A stretch of DNA of 64,000 nucleotides from Corylus avellana (GCF_901000735.1 NC_081549.1:7307416-7371415); one strand, 5' to 3'. Counted from the stretch's first letter, positions 22,274 through 35,300 are shown. Notes: generated by a model from the sequence alone, not told the origin. Numbers and translations: made by a program.

Positions 22274-22413
22274 TTATTTTTTTTACCAAGTTGGCAATGG
22301 ATATATATATATATATATATGACTAAGGAGGGAAACGGAGGAGGAAAAATCAAACCAGTTACCTTTGTTTCATGAGATGTAACTCCCAATTGATTGAGTT
22401 ACCCCTTAAGGGC
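22274..22413 (-). mobile_element. Diverged tRNA-derived SINE, copy 3
   Basis: Minus-strand head GGGGTAACTCAATCAATTG and GGTAACTGGTTTGATTTTT keep the box A/box B spacing of the family. A (TA)n stretch and a T-run follow on the plus strand. More diverged than the other copies. Confidence 0.5.
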
Positions 22414-23209
22414 AAGTTGATAATGCATTTATTTATTTGAAATAAGTCAAACAAATTTATATATATGAAAACCACTCAAATACAACGTTCAGCTAAAATA
22501 ATATTATAAATACATTGTGAAATTCCTCTAGATGAACATAATCCTTTCTGATAGCTAACGCTTCATTCCTTTGCAAGCCGATGGGCAACACTATTAAAAG
22601 TTCGCTTGAGATGCTTGACCTTCCACGGGCGTAAAGAATTCAAAACCCCTATAGTTGATAATGAATATTGGATATAAATTATAGGCATGTTTATATTCTT
22701 TACGAAATTGGTTATTTTCATTGTTATTACTTGTGCTTAAATGACCAATAACATCTAATATACTAATTCCAAGTTGATTCCCCTCTCCCCTTTGCACATT
22801 TCGCCACTTGGATGATTTCCGATTGAAACATTAGTAACTCTATGAGAAACCCTAACAAAAATACAATATGAAATTTGATTCAAGTCTCCTTTTGTGATAA
22901 CATTGTTAATTTCAATAGGGCAATTTAATAATTAATTTGAATTTTCTCGGTATTTGTTTTCAAAAAAAAAAAAAATTACTTACTAATATAGTAAGGCAAA
23001 CTTATATATATATATATTGCGTGGACCTTTACATTGTTTTCTTTTTCTCTTCAAGAAGTTCATAGGGCAGCTTTAAAAAAATCCTCCTAAATTCTTGAAT
23101 ATTTGAACAAACTATTCCATTTCTAATATTCCTTTTGGGATAATTGTGCATACTCAACTAAATCACGACCCATAATAAGTACAATGTTCTGAATACACAT
23201 GGGACTATC
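22414..23209. other. Intergenic, no supported gene
   Basis: AT-rich, with short TA repeats. No gene, RNA or clear mobile element recognised. Confidence 0.4.
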
Positions 23210-23600
23210 CACCATCCATACCTAGTTTAAAGATTGGCCAAGTGCGAGTTTCACTAGGCGATGGGCCACTTTATTTGCCTCCCTCCCAACATGCCCGACT
23301 ATTCAGCTTTGTAGGCTATTCAGAATGACTTTGTTATCTTTAATTAATGTTATCTTCAATCAATTGCCCATACCGACTCCAACATGATTTGTCTTGACGC
23401 AAAGTGTTCACAATTTCAAGAGCGTCGCCCTCCAAAAAAATCCGTTGAAGACAACAGCCTTCCAAGCAGCAACAGCCTCCGCTAATGTCGGGTCAGTAAT
23501 ATAAGACACCGTAGTGCCCATTGAGGCCAAAACAAATCCCTCTGCATACCATACAATCACTCCCACCCCCATCTTCTTGTTTTTCTCATCAATGAAAGTT
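23210..23600 (-). pseudogene. LINE RNase H remnant
   Basis: From 23600 leftward: IDEKNKKMGVGVIVWYAEGF, ASMGTTVSYITDPT and LAEAVAAWKAVVFN, then after a one-base shift FLEGDALEIVNTL. Further on, in another frame, comes GHVGREANKVAHRL. This is the order of a plant RVT_3-type RNase H domain, with acidic positions at DE, AEA and EGDA. At least two frameshifts break it. It is separate from the 18.5-kb remnant and of a different sequence. Confidence 0.7.
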
Positions 23601-24079
23601 CGTTCTTAAGATTATTTTATAGACGTATATTTTTGTATATAGTTACTTATGACTTGGTATAAATTAAAGCGTTAAATGTCTTTCTGGTACATGTGGTTAA
23701 GGCCAAAATCAACCGGCCACCTCGGTTTCAAAAAGTTTCACATGTAATACCTTAGTAAACCTACGTAAACGTGTACACACACATAAAAAAAAAAAGACTA
23801 CATATATATATATCAACGTGTTTATTTATTTACGTAGATTTGAACCCTGCACAAAAAAATATTTACTTTCACCCCTTCTTTTCTATTTTTCTTAAGTTTC
23901 TCAAATCATATATCTCGACTGATGCTAAAATCTATGGCCAAGATAGAATTTGATCTTCAAAGTAACTATACATGTTGAAAATGGAGTTTTTATTTTATTT
24001 TATTTTTTTTTAAAAAAAAAAGAAAAAGTAACATATTTAATTCACGCATGTAGAAACACTCCGGCCCATAAAAAAAGGA

Positions 24080-24350
24080 TTCAACATGTCCACTTAATCC
24101 ACTGATGGGTGCAAAAAGCAACCTTTAGAATGCCACGTCTCCTTCTCGTACAAAGAAGAAAAAAAGAGTCTCCCAGTGGTGGTGTCTGCGCGATAAAGAA
24201 GTCCAAAAGTTGGCGCATCCGCCGTGGATTGCAGATCTAAAGAAACAGATGTGCTCTTAGGAGAGACTTCCACTTGTTTCTCCCTGGTGCGTGCCAACAG
24301 GAACCACTCTCGCTACCCACAACCGACACGTGGTGCTTTTCACTATTCAA
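24080..24350. other. GC-richer island with G-box-like motifs, no gene assigned
   Basis: Markedly less AT-rich than its surroundings, with GCCACGTC and ACACGTGG motifs typical of plant G-boxes or ABREs. A 67-codon minus-strand frame is open but unrecognised. It could be a relic promoter or part of a mobile element. Confidence 0.25.
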
Positions 24351-24521
24351 TTTATTACTCTCTTAATTTTTTTTTTTTAAAAAAAAAAATTGAATTAGGA
24401 TCTTCACCATTTCATTTAAATTAGAGAATATTCAATTAGTTATAGGAAATGGATATTTTTGTTCCCTCAAAAAGTGAAGAGACAAAAATACCCTTTCAAT
24501 ATTTTTCTCCAATTCAACTAA

Positions 24522-24552
<31 letters not shown>

Positions 24553-24555
<3 letters not shown>

Positions 24556-24899
24556 TAAAATTAGTCCTTATGATTTATCTGATTTACAATTAGCTTCATG
24601 TGATATTAAAATGAACTGAAAGGTCTCTGAGTTATGTCACAAAAACAATATAGTCTCTAAAGTCAAATTCCGTCTACTAATTTAACAGATTCTGTTAGAA
24701 TGACATTGATTTACATAAGACAAATATCACAATTTTATTTGCTCTAACATAACTATTAGAATATGTTAAGTCAGTAAACGGAATTTGACTGTAAGGACTC
24801 AATTGTTTACTTTTGCATGCCTTAGAGACCTTTGAGTTCATTTTAATACTACAAGGAGTTAATTACAAATCATATAAACTACATAGACTAATTTTACAT
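24553..24899. mobile_element. Foldback MITE
   Basis: AATGTAAAATTAGTC at the left pairs with GACTAATTTTACATT at the right. The arms continue through AAAATGAACT...AAAGGTCTCT facing AGAGACCTTTGAGTTCATTTT and GTCAAATTCCGT facing ACGGAATTTGAC. About 150 bases per arm. Preceded by an (AAT)n microsatellite (about 24522-24553). Confidence 0.75.
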
Positions 24900-25589
24900 T
24901 TTTTCCTAAAACAAAATTGGCCTCAAGATTCAGGAGGCACTAGCTTTTAGGACCACTTGAGTCTTCAACATTTTGCTCTTGAATATTAATTAAATGACTA
25001 AATTTTTTGGATAAAAGACAGTTTAACATTTTATCGGAGCAAGAGTTTCTGAGTTCAAATCTTATTTTTGTCATAATTTATTTTTCATTTCAATTAAATA
25101 TTTTTCGTATCTTATTTTTATAACGTATTTCTTATTTTATTTAAATATTTTTTGTATTAAACCTTAATTATTAAAAAGAAAATCAAATGACACATTTTTT
25201 AAGATAATTGGTGATTATATATATATATATGGCAAAGTAAAGGCCCCCACTAATTGCCAATACCATCTACAAAAGTAGCTCAAAAAGTTTTGATTATGAA
25301 GTAGGGAGGAGACTTTAGTTTGTCATGACCTTTTTAAGCCTCTTATGGGAAACTTATGCACGCATGGACATAAAAAAGGATTGTAATAGTGTGTTTGGCC
25401 AACATGCAGAATGAATTTCTAGTCTTTTTTTTTTTTTTCTTGAACCAAGTTGAAGGCCAGATCATTTATTTGATCTATTTTTAATGGTGTTTGTTTGCAC
25501 ACCACTATTTTTTAGTTGTTTCACAACCTTTATTGGAGTTGTCCACCCCTTATTTTTAACTCATAAATGTTTAGGATGAAAATTTGTGT

Positions 25590-25880
25590 TCGCTTGTCGG
25601 GTTTCTGTCGTGTCGAGGGTATAAGACTATATAAGCCAATTTTAACCCAGTCGATTCAATTTAAACGGTCATAACCTTATAATCCGTTACTTTCGTAGCG
25701 GGTTTACGATTCGTGTAAAAAAATTTTAACCCTAAATGTCAAATTCAATTAAACAGGTTAAACTCGTCGACCTCAATTTATTAATTTTGCATTAAGTTAT
25801 TATTATATCATATTCGCAAGTTGTGTCAACAATTACCGACCTGATACAACTTGAATGCTATGAAAAATAGACCGACTTTT
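25590..25880. repeat. Dispersed repeat with GTGTCG-type motifs
   Basis: The GGGTTTCTGTCGTGTCGAGGGTATAAGACTATA stretch, summarised here by TCGTGTCGAGGGTATAAGAC, has a relative near 63655-63730 with the same order (TCGTGTCGAAGAATGAGTAT, AAGACTATA). Probably a non-autonomous DNA transposon fragment. Confidence 0.45.
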
Positions 25881-26501
25881 TCCCTAGCAAGTCAAATCAA
25901 ATCAACATGCAACTTTTGAACTATACACATATATACTAATGGCAGGCATGGCACAAAAAGAAAGATATAGTAATGATAGATATGCCACTATATATGCCAA
26001 ACGTACGCAGACTATATAGTAACCTAGTAAAAGATATTCTCGAAGTAAGTTTTGTCGTCGTTGTGGAATTTTCTTTTATGGGTAGAGATGTTGTTGAGGA
26101 ATTGTTTTGCCATATAATTGATGCTTCATGACAGATAGCTATAAATGAGGCATAGCCATAGCTATTATTTGAAACAAAACTATACTATATATATTTTCCC
26201 TGCTTACTATTTTTTCCAAAGAACGACAAATTTCTGATCCATTGTCTTGTACGTTCGTGGACCGACCTAAAATAAATATACACGTACGATGTATACCACA
26301 ACTAGACAAAAGAATTTTAATTTGTAGGAGACAAAGGTTAAAGGGTTTTGTTTTTCGATTGTTCTTGGTTTCCCAGGTTGGATAGGACAATGATTTTTGT
26401 TTTATCTTTCATGCCATGGGGTTTAATCCAAAGCGTACCCAAATGGGACAAGAGTAAAATAATCAAGAGAAGTGAAAATTAATTAGAAGAAAAAAAAAAA
26501 A

Positions 26502-26916
26502 TTTTAACTTCACTTTAGACTCTCGAATTACCATGCGATTTACGAAGCCCCTCCGAACTTTAAAACCTCTTAATTTAGACCCTTAAACTTTCAATTGCAG
26601 TCAATTTGAACCCCCTCCGTCAGCTTTAGCAGTTAACTTCCCTAATTTTCCCATAAAAAGATCAAAATATCCCTTTTTTTTTCAACTTTTTATTTTTATT
26701 TTTTATTTGTAATTAAGAGTAAATTTGAAATTTTATAAAAAAGTTGGGGGTATAAATGTCATTGTTTCACTTTTAACATTTAAAATCTGACGAAATTGTT
26801 CAAATTGATTGCAATTGAAAGTTCATGGGTCTAAAGTGAAAGATTTTGAAGGGGGGTAGGGAGGGAGGGGGAGCTTCTCAAATCGCTTTACTAATTAGGG
26901 GTTTAAAGTGAAGTTA
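26502..26916. mobile_element. Foldback MITE related to the 16.7-kb family
   Basis: TTTTAACTTCACTTTAGAC at the left faces TAAAGTGAAGTTAAAA at the right. The arms include CCTTAAACTTTCAATTGCAG facing TTGCAATTGAAAGTTCATGG. Non-coding. Confidence 0.7.
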
Positions 26917-28043
26917 AAAAAAAAAATAAAGAAAGAAAGAGGGAATTTACCATTGTGGGCTTAAATTAATTATATATATATATATGGCGTCGGTTTAGAG
27001 GATGATTCTCTTACATTGAGGACAAGGGTTTTAGAATATAATAGAATTAAATTTTTAGTCTCTACAATAGTGCGTAGGATTGTTGCGTTTCACAAGGTTT
27101 TAGGGACAACTCAGTCAAACGGATATAATTATAAGTTCTGTTTGTTAATGCTTATTAGAGGGCATTTTTTTTTTTTAAATTTGAAATAGTGTTCTTATTT
27201 AACATAAAAGTAAGAGAAGTTTTGAATATTTTGTATTTTGTGTTGTTTGATAATATTTTTATTTTGAAAAAAAAAAAAAAAACAAAATAAAGAATAAAAA
27301 AGTGTTCAGAACCAAAGCCTATTTTGGATAAATTTGACTTTTAACGAGAATAAGTTTGTTCGAACAAGATCTAGGTCTTCACGGTTTTGAATATGCTTCG
27401 TTCAAACAAGACTCCAACCTGAATCATTTTTTGGGTTCCACTCATTCGAACGAAGATCCCTAAAACTCCTTTTGATCTTCGGTTCGGTAGAGATGCAACC
27501 GAGACAGAAACTAAAAGCATTTTAAAACTTTGAAAATGATCTCGTACAAATCAACTTGATCTCTTTCGAACGGGATCTATTTTTCCTTCTTTCAACTCAA
27601 AAACTGCGTATTGACCCAATCCTAAACCTAAAACTTAATTACCTCCAAATTAAGTTATTTTTATCACCCAATTTGTCACCTAGAAAAGAATCCTAACCAT
27701 TTTATTCTGACATTTTATATATTTGTTCTTGCAGGACTTATAAGAATAAGACTGCCGGGGCAGACGATGGAAGGAGGTGCAACTTTTATCAATTAGATTT
27801 AATTAATTATCATTGTGGAAAGTGGGAGACGGATAAGCACTATACATAGTACTACTGGCCGGCATAAATATATATAAATATTAAATACATATGTGTTCTT
27901 GGGTAGATCTCATTGTGAAAGTTGATTAGGTGCATTAAGTTCACATAATTAATTAATAAATGTGATTAATCATGACAAATGATTCCTGATGGGTTTTATA
28001 AAATTGGCATCATAAGATTTGTTCAGCCAGAACCAACCAAGGT
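26917..28043. other. Intergenic, no supported gene
   Basis: AT-rich; nothing recognised beyond short homopolymer and TA runs. Confidence 0.4.
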
Positions 28044-28058
28044 ACACAAACCGTGCAT

Positions 28059-28168
28059 TTTTTTTTTTTTTTGACATGTTCACACATTGGAAGGGAAGAG
28101 AGGGATTTGAATTAGTGACCTCCACTTCATGAGGTGTGGTTCATAGCCGATTGAGCTACCCCTTGAGG
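28059..28168 (-). mobile_element. tRNA-derived SINE, copy 4, with 15-bp target duplication
   Basis: Complete insertion of 110 bp. The direct repeat ACACAAACCGTGCAT flanks it at 28044-28058 and 28169-28183. On the minus strand it starts CCTCAAGGGGTAGCTCAATC (box A), has GGTCACTAATTCAAATCCC (box B) and ends in an A-run. The perfect target duplication makes this the cleanest and probably youngest copy, and fixes the family's ends. Confidence 0.88.
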
Positions 28169-28377
28169 ACACAAACCGTGCATATTAATTAGAAGGAGTA
28201 GTTTAGTGGTGACTAATTAAGCCTAAATGATTTATACCAAAAAAAAAAAAAAAAAGCCTAATGATAACTTTTGTGTTCATCTTTTTATACCCAATATATA
28301 TATATAATATTAAATATAATGTCAAAAATAGTTGAGATCATGCATGTGTCATTTTGTACGTGGATTTGGCTTAGGTG

Positions 28378-28380
<3 letters not shown>

Positions 28381-28409
<29 letters not shown>

Positions 28410-28485
28410 TTGGAACTAATTAATTAAAAAACTACAATTTTTTTTGTAGTTTTTTAATTAATTAGTTCCAAGTTTTTTTTTTTTG
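28381..28485. repeat. Perfect hairpin: 31-bp arms, extended by A/T runs
   Basis: Arm 28407-28437 (AACTTGGAACTAATTAATTA...) is the exact reverse complement of 28444-28474, with a six-base T loop. The A-run at 28381-28408 and T-run at 28473-28484 extend the pairing. A (GA)n tract follows at about 28498-28517. Confidence 0.85.
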
Positions 28486-28517
28486 TTTTTTTTTTGTGAG
28501 AGAGAGAGAGAGAGAGA

Positions 28518-29316
28518 ATGTAATTAGATATGGGTGGCTGAAAAAACTACAGAAAAATTTCTTTGCAGAACTAAAATGAATATTACTTAATTAATATTTA
28601 AATATATTTTAGAAAAACCTCATTTAAATTTATGGCCTTAAGACCCTGAGCATAGAGCTATAGGTATCACCATTTCTTTCTTTCTTTCTTAAGTGGGCAT
28701 CTCTAGCTGACTTTTTTCCGAGGGAATCACAATTCCAATTTTTATTTTATCCTTTTGGAAATGAATAGAGTTTATGGTCTTTGCATAATTGCATGCACAT
28801 AATCAAGTAGTAAGTGTAAAAAATAATAAAAAAGGGACATAAATTTTCTCAAAATTAGGTCGTAAAAATTATTTTTCAATCAATCATCTAAATGTGCTTT
28901 GTATTGCTTAGCATACAAGTAAAAATATAATTTTTTAAGGACAAAAATTTCCGGAAATATCCTCCAACCCATGTAAAATAGTGTCAAGTGTCTATAAATA
29001 TTTAAAAGGTATATTAAATTGAGTCTAAATTAGTAAACTATAATTAATGAGGTTAAGAATTTAATGTACATTTTAAATGTTTATAGACACTTGGCATTAT
29101 TTTATATGGATTGGAAGATATTTTCTCTAGTTTAGAAGAAATTTCTGTCCATTTTTTAATAGCATTAATAAAAGCAACGGCATAAAATTCCTACAAATAG
29201 GGTTACTGAAACCTCTAAAAATATGACATGTGTCCCATTCATATGCTTCTCATATACTTAAATGATCCGTCACTTTTAAAAGGTTGAGTTGTCTGGATTC
29301 CTACAATCCAGTTTGG
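28518..29316. other. Intergenic with an inverted pair near 28960-29110
   Basis: A segment near 28970-29000 (GTAAAATAGTGTCAAGTGTCTATAAAT summarised as GTGTCAAGTGTCTATAAA) pairs with GTTTATAGACACTTGGCAT near 29078-29096, suggesting a short foldback element of ~150 bp. No gene. Confidence 0.4.
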
Positions 29317-29515
29317 AGAAACTTCACAAAATCCCCCTTTGAATTTTTACGTGTTTTGAAATTACCTCTTCAAACTTAAAATATAAACTCTCAATTTATG
29401 GTATCAAACTTTTAATTTTTTGCAATGTCCTTCATCCGTCATCCGTTAGGATTTTTCTTTAAATCCTATCAAAATTTCCAAAATACCCATGCTTTTTATT
29501 ATAAAAAAATTCCAG
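29317..29515. mobile_element. Half of a foldback MITE of the 16.7-kb family
   Basis: AACTTCACAAAATCCCC, TTTTTTGCAATGTCC and CCGTTAGGATTTTTCTTTAAATCC follow the order of the left arm of the element at 16716-17123. No right arm is found. Confidence 0.45.
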
Positions 29516-30104
29516 CGTTAATCAGAATTTAACAGAATTTTTAGGAATTTGTTTTTTTTTTAGGTAATAGTAGAAAATATTATCCATAAAAAAAAATTAA
29601 AAAAAGAAAAGAAAAAAAAAGAGTGGTCAAATCAGAAAAGTAACCACAAATTGATTCCAACATTCACATCAAACGGCCAGGTTCTCTTGAAGCGTAAGCG
29701 CATAAAGTGTAGTAATAACAAAATTCCAAAGGCTAACAACATTTATATTCTCAATCCACAGTATCAAATGGCCACCTTCCAACGGGGCTCAACCTTATCA
29801 CGGGGAGGCATGCACTGTAATTTTATTTCTAAATTCCGAAGGGGTAATCGTTGACTTTTCCTTTTCCTTCCCACTATTATTCCCAATTTGAAAAAGTCCC
29901 TCTTTGGGGGTCAACTGTACATTTGGTACTTCATAATCATTAGGTGAACCCATCAAGGCATGCAATCAGTAAGTAACAATATTGATTATCAATTTCTTAA
30001 CCCAAAACATAACTAACATTTTTTAATTTCTGCTGAATTGTTCTTCCCCCTCCTCCTCCCCCATCCAATCATGACTTTCATTTTAAGGGAACACAATAGT
30101 ACCC

Positions 30105-30620
30105 GCCCGGAATCGATATTCGATTTGTAATCATCCCGGTCCAACTTTAGAAATGAACGAATCAACTTTTTAAATTACTCGACACTTTTATTTGTTTCAC
30201 CCGTTAGCATTTTCCGTTAATATGGACAAAAAATGCATCATGTGACCCATACAAGGGCAAAATTAGGATTTTAAGTTTTGGGGTAAAAAAAATTGTTTTT
30301 AAAAGGATTATAGAAGTATTTAAATAATAATAATAATAATAATTTGGGGAAACGCGTAGTTCCGCCTTGCCTAAACATGACTGAATTTATCAATTATACC
30401 CTTATCAAATGTGCAAAAAATATAGCAATGCCGTTTAAATTGATTTTTTTTTTTTTTTTTTTAAATATAAAGAAAGGGTATAATTGATACTTTCAATCAA
30501 ATGCGGGTTATGCAACACATGTTTTGATCCAAATTTACAGAAAATGTTAAATAGATGAGGGGTGATATGAAAGGGTTGATTGTTACTTTTTAAAGTTTAA
30601 AGATGGGCGACTATAGATCA
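30105..30620. mobile_element. Diverged foldback MITE
   Basis: The left arm (CACCCGTTAGCATTTTCCGT, GCATCATGTGACCC) pairs with the right arm (ACAGAAAATGTTAAATAGATGAGGGGTGAT; core ACAGAAAATGTTAAATAGAT) across an A/T-rich centre. Non-coding. Confidence 0.5.
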
Positions 30621-31554
30621 TATATTAATATTCTTTAGGATGGTACATTTCCACTTCTAATTTGTTTTTTCCCACTAAGCTTCTGATCGGCCAGCGCGAA
30701 AATCAATTATTTTTCTTCGGGGCTTCGTAAAGTTTAAAAGTGATAGCGAGAGATTCGGCTTAGGTGCCGTACAAAAATTACAACATATATGATGTAGTTT
30801 TTTCAACAGTTCAAACTTAACTCTATTCTCTCTTTTCCTTAAAAAAAAAAAAAAAACAAACAAACAAACAAAGTGTTGAATGGTTGAAAAAACTACAACA
30901 AATATGCTGGAATATTTTTACACAAAAAAAAAGTTGTCAATGTCAATATGTCATTACTGTAAGAAAGCAAAGATTAGTGTTGTACACTAGCATTTTCTGT
31001 TGAGCCAAAGTAAGAGGGTAATGTAATCCTTTTGGAAAGTTGAAGTCAACTAAGAAGATTCAATAAGGTTTTAAGCATCTATCAAGGGGTGTGATCTATT
31101 AAAAATCTTGTGCAGAAGCGGAGCACCGAAAAATGAAGCAATAAAGAAGGTGAAAATAATGTGCATCAAGCACCTATTGAATGAGCTAAGGGGCCAACTC
31201 AAGAACCGATGAACAAACTGGAAGGACCACCGAACATCATCAAAAGTTCTGGACATTATTTCTAAATCTGTGTCCCACTTGGTGGTAAAAAAGCAAAAAA
31301 GTCTAAACGGTTCTTGCCCAATATAGACTGCAGGCGGTTATACAATGCCTACTGTTGAGTGTTGAGCCAGTATTTTAGAAAAGAAATATATATATATATA
31401 TATAATTAATGGGAAAAATTGAGCCCCCAAAAGGGTCCACCAGAGAGAGCCAAAAAGAAGTAAATTTTTAATGATTAAAGAAAACCCAGGTTGTGCCTGT
31501 GCGTGTGCCTGTGTGACGGGAGAGAGAGAGAGAAGAGAGAAGGGGGGTTGTGTG

Positions 31555-32333
31555 TATTTTATATATATGGCACAAGATACAAAGGACATTGCATGAAAGC
31601 TGAAGATAATTGGCTGAGGGCGTGTTGTTCCAGTACGCTTGTACGCATTTATCATCCCCCCCTCTCTCTCTCTTTCCGTCTCTTTTAGCTTCGCTTGAAA
31701 TTGTACAGACATGGCTCCTAGCGAATGGGGTTTCCTTGCTTGAGCGGGCAATTCAAAGCTGCTGCTTTCTACTGAGAGAGGAGGGTGAGTGAGTGAGTGA
31801 GAGTGAGCACTCTCTTTCTTCTCTTCTCCTTTTTTCGATCACTACTTTCTTTCCTTTCCTTTCCTTTCTTTTCTTTCCAGAGTTTCTGGGTCTTTTACAG
31901 AATATCCACTTTCTCTATCACTTCTATGTTGAACTGACCTTTGGTTTGTGCTGACATAACCTGGTTTTCGCTCTTTATTAACTGGGTTCTGTGTATTTTT
32001 CCCTGAAATTTGGTTGGTGTTTGTGGAAAGTTTGTGCCTTTTTTCTCTGGTTTTGAATAGGGATCATCTTCATGCTGTTTTAAGTTTGAATTGATATATA
32101 AATATTACAAAAAAAAAAAAAAAAAGTTTGTTGGTTTTTCTTCTCTGTTGTTTTAATTCCCCCTTTGCTGGTGTTCCTGTAGTTGTATGTGGGATTAATG
32201 TAATTTGTTAGACTTGCATTATGCTGTAGTTTATTTCTTGCAGATCTTTGGCGTACATGTGGAATAAGTTTTTTTGTTCTTATGAAGTTGAATTTGTATT
32301 TAACAGAATTTTGGTTACGATTTTGAATTGCAG
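31555..32333 (+). promoter_or_regulatory. NF-YA 5' leader region with probable 5'-UTR intron
   Basis: TTTTATATATATGG at 31557-31570 is a possible TATA box, followed by a CT-rich transcription-start-like stretch near 31660-31685. An exon would run to 31784, with donor GTGAGT at 31785 and acceptor TTGCAG ending 32333, giving an intron of ~550 bp in the leader. NF-YA genes often have such a leader intron. Exact start site unproven. Confidence 0.45.
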
Positions 32334-32399
32334 GAATTATAGTGACCTGTTTTGAGTCAAGTTAGTCTCAGAGACCTTGTTCGGAGCATTTGGGAATAG

Positions 32400-35300
32400 A
32401 TGGCTACTCAAACAGTGTACATCAAAGAATTTGAAGGGATTGGCCTCAATCCTATGGGGCAGTTGCCAGCGCCTTGGTGGACTGGTGCTTCCTTCAATTC
32501 TCAATCGGGCTATGGCGATTCGTGTGGTCAATTGAAGCCATTTTCCATGGAACATGCCGGTGGTGGAGACCAACTAATTTCCAACAAACAAGCAGGGAGG
32601 GGTATGGAACATGGAGCGGATAGAGGGAATACAAATCAGTTCACTATCTTTCCCGGTAATCTTTTGCTTTTGGTTCTGCCATTTTGGTAGTATCAGGTTT
32701 CTTGGACTTCTCAAGTTAAGTTATTCATATCATAATACAAGTTTACAACTATACAATTCTGTTCTATTCTTTATGATCATCTTCTGCATCACTCTTATCA
32801 CCAAGATGCCTCTACACGATTCGAACCCGACATGCGAACACGAATTCCCACCCTTAGTGCCGTCAAGGGAGCAGTGAGAATATCAGCACAGCACGATTTA
32901 GGCTGCTCATGGAACTGGTTCTCCATAGGGCGCTTTCTGTTTTGTATCCTCATAAACTTCAAGAACTAAGTGAAGAATTTAGACACTTAACAACGAGATT
33001 GCTGCGTAATTGTAAGCTATTGAACCTTATGACGAAGAGAATTCGTTGTCCGATTGAAATGTTGCTCCTTCATGATTATAGTAATAGAAAAAGGAAAATA
33101 CAAAAGGAGTGAGTTGAGGTTCTTGCTGGCCTAAATCAAACTACCCTTATCAAAATTTTACTATACTAGTGCAAAAACTTTTTAAAACAGCTGTTGCATT
33201 GGAAACAAAAAAGTATTGTGAAATGACTAATACCGTTATTAGCATAAGTGGATCATAACTCTCATAAATCCTAATCTCTAACAATATTACTTGGGTGTAA
33301 AGTATATGTTGGATGTGGGTGTGGATTGCCAAACCTTATTTGTCTGGTACCAAATTTTTTTCTGAACTTAGCTGAGATGTAATTATGTCAATTTATATAT
33401 CTATTTGGTCTGATAAATTGCTATTTGTCTCAAACAGTCATTTGGGAACTCTTTGAAGTGAATTTTGATGATGTCATCAATTATTGGAGAGAATTTTTGG
33501 GGTTGCTGTGTCCAACCACCTTCTCTTATATAGATAGTGAAAGTAGTATATATCCATGAGCTGGATAATGGTCCTCTTGTTCCATAAGTTAGTAGTTTGA
33601 CAAATTTAGCATGTCACTTCTATATCTACTCAAAGTTCGAAGTATGGTATGAATTTCCTTCTTTTCTAAAGGAAGCTCAGATTTTTGTGATGGATAATGA
33701 ATTTTATCTCACGACACACTCTGCTAAGTGATTGCTGACTTATTTTGATTATTGATCATTAAAGGAAAATCACTGCAAACAAGTTTTCATATCCAGTTTA
33801 TAGAAACAGAAGTTTAACTTCATACGCACTTTTTTTGTATACGAGGTCGTGCAATTTTAGTTTTGTTAACCAACCAAGTATTTCTCATTCAGATAATTGC
33901 AGAGGGGATGGGCAGAAGCCTCAGGCAGCCATTTCTCTCCAGTCATCTCCACCAGAATATCGAGGTCGCTTTGAGCTAGGATTTGGTCAGCCTATGGTAA
34001 AATTTTCTTATTGTCTACATTTGGTTATCATAAAATTCTAATTCAATTGTTGAGTGGTAACGTTTTGCTAATTTGTATGGGCCGAAACTGTAGATCTATG
34101 CGAAGTATCCTTATGCGGACCAATGTTATGGAGTCTTCCCAACTTGTGGAACTCAAATTTCGGTTTGTCTCTCTTTATTTCTTCTAGTAACCAATTGTTT
34201 AGATTTACTGTTCTTGGACTTGAATTGTTCTTGTGAATCAAACTTTTCCCTTGCTTTTTTCTTTTTTGTAATTTAAGTTAAATTTTCTCTTGCTTTTAAG
34301 CCTGATTATATGAGGAATTCTAGTTCTTGCTCATCCTATAAATAGTGGTATGGTGAGCTCTATCTCTCTGGTTTGGTTATGCATGAGAGAAAAGTGATAA
34401 GAAAGAAGGAAAGAAGCAGCTTATTGCCTTATTATTAGATTTTTGTATTTTAATTCAAGTATGTTTGGTAGTGTGTTGTGTACCAGTGCCCACTGTACCC
34501 GGACACTCTTTGCAACAGAGTTCCTAACATAGTCATGCATTAGTCTTCAACATTATATTGGAAGTAATCTTGCTTATGCTATTAATTTATATTTCATGAT
34601 AAGTTAAAAATCAATTAAAATGTGCCAAAATTATGCTATTTATTATTGATGCTCCAGTACAACTGTAATTGTAGCAGATTTACTGATTCACATTCCTATT
34701 CATTCACATTTATTAGGGCCGTGTTATGCTGCCGTTGAGCATGCCAACTGATGATGGACCTATATATGTTAATGCTAAGCAGTACCATGGGATTATCAGG
34801 CGTCGGCAGTCCCGTGCAAAGGCAGTAATGGAGAACAAAGTGGCAAGAGTTCGTAAAGTATGATACCTTGATTTCCTATCATGATCTTTTACTTTTTTTT
34901 TGTAGGAAATATTCATATAATGTGATTTTTGTGAGGGTCAAAAGTGGTAGGATTCGTTTGAAATAACATATTTTTCTAGTTATTGCTTCGTGCTCACTGT
35001 GCATGTCTATTGGTGTTTGTGCTTTTGGCCTACCATGAAAGCTTTCCTTCAACAAAACTTTTGTAGCCCTAAAAGTAACAACTTGGCCATCTAGGCTATC
35101 AAGTTGTCTAGATTTGTTGGTAATTCAATGAATTGGCCTGTAGAATATCTTAAATGGAATATATTAAGTGTTGCTATCTGAAAATTGCAGATAAAATCTA
35201 AGCTTTTCTTCTGTTTTCAAGAGTCTTGGGATTTAGTACTAATTGAGACCAATATGCTCTTCCTTCCCCTGTGAAATGAATCTTCCTTTACATGAAAATG

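Noticed and set aside
29651..29854. 67-codon plus-strand frame
   Set aside because: No recognisable motif or gene context, and adjacent to MITE remnants.
31338..31751. 137-codon minus-strand frame
   Set aside because: Antisense to the NF-YA leader; driven by (GA)n and (TA)n tracts.
32611..33112. Plus-strand frames inside NF-YA intron 1
   Set aside because: They continue from exon 1 through the GT donor or lie wholly in the intron; the conserved protein requires splicing to 33893.
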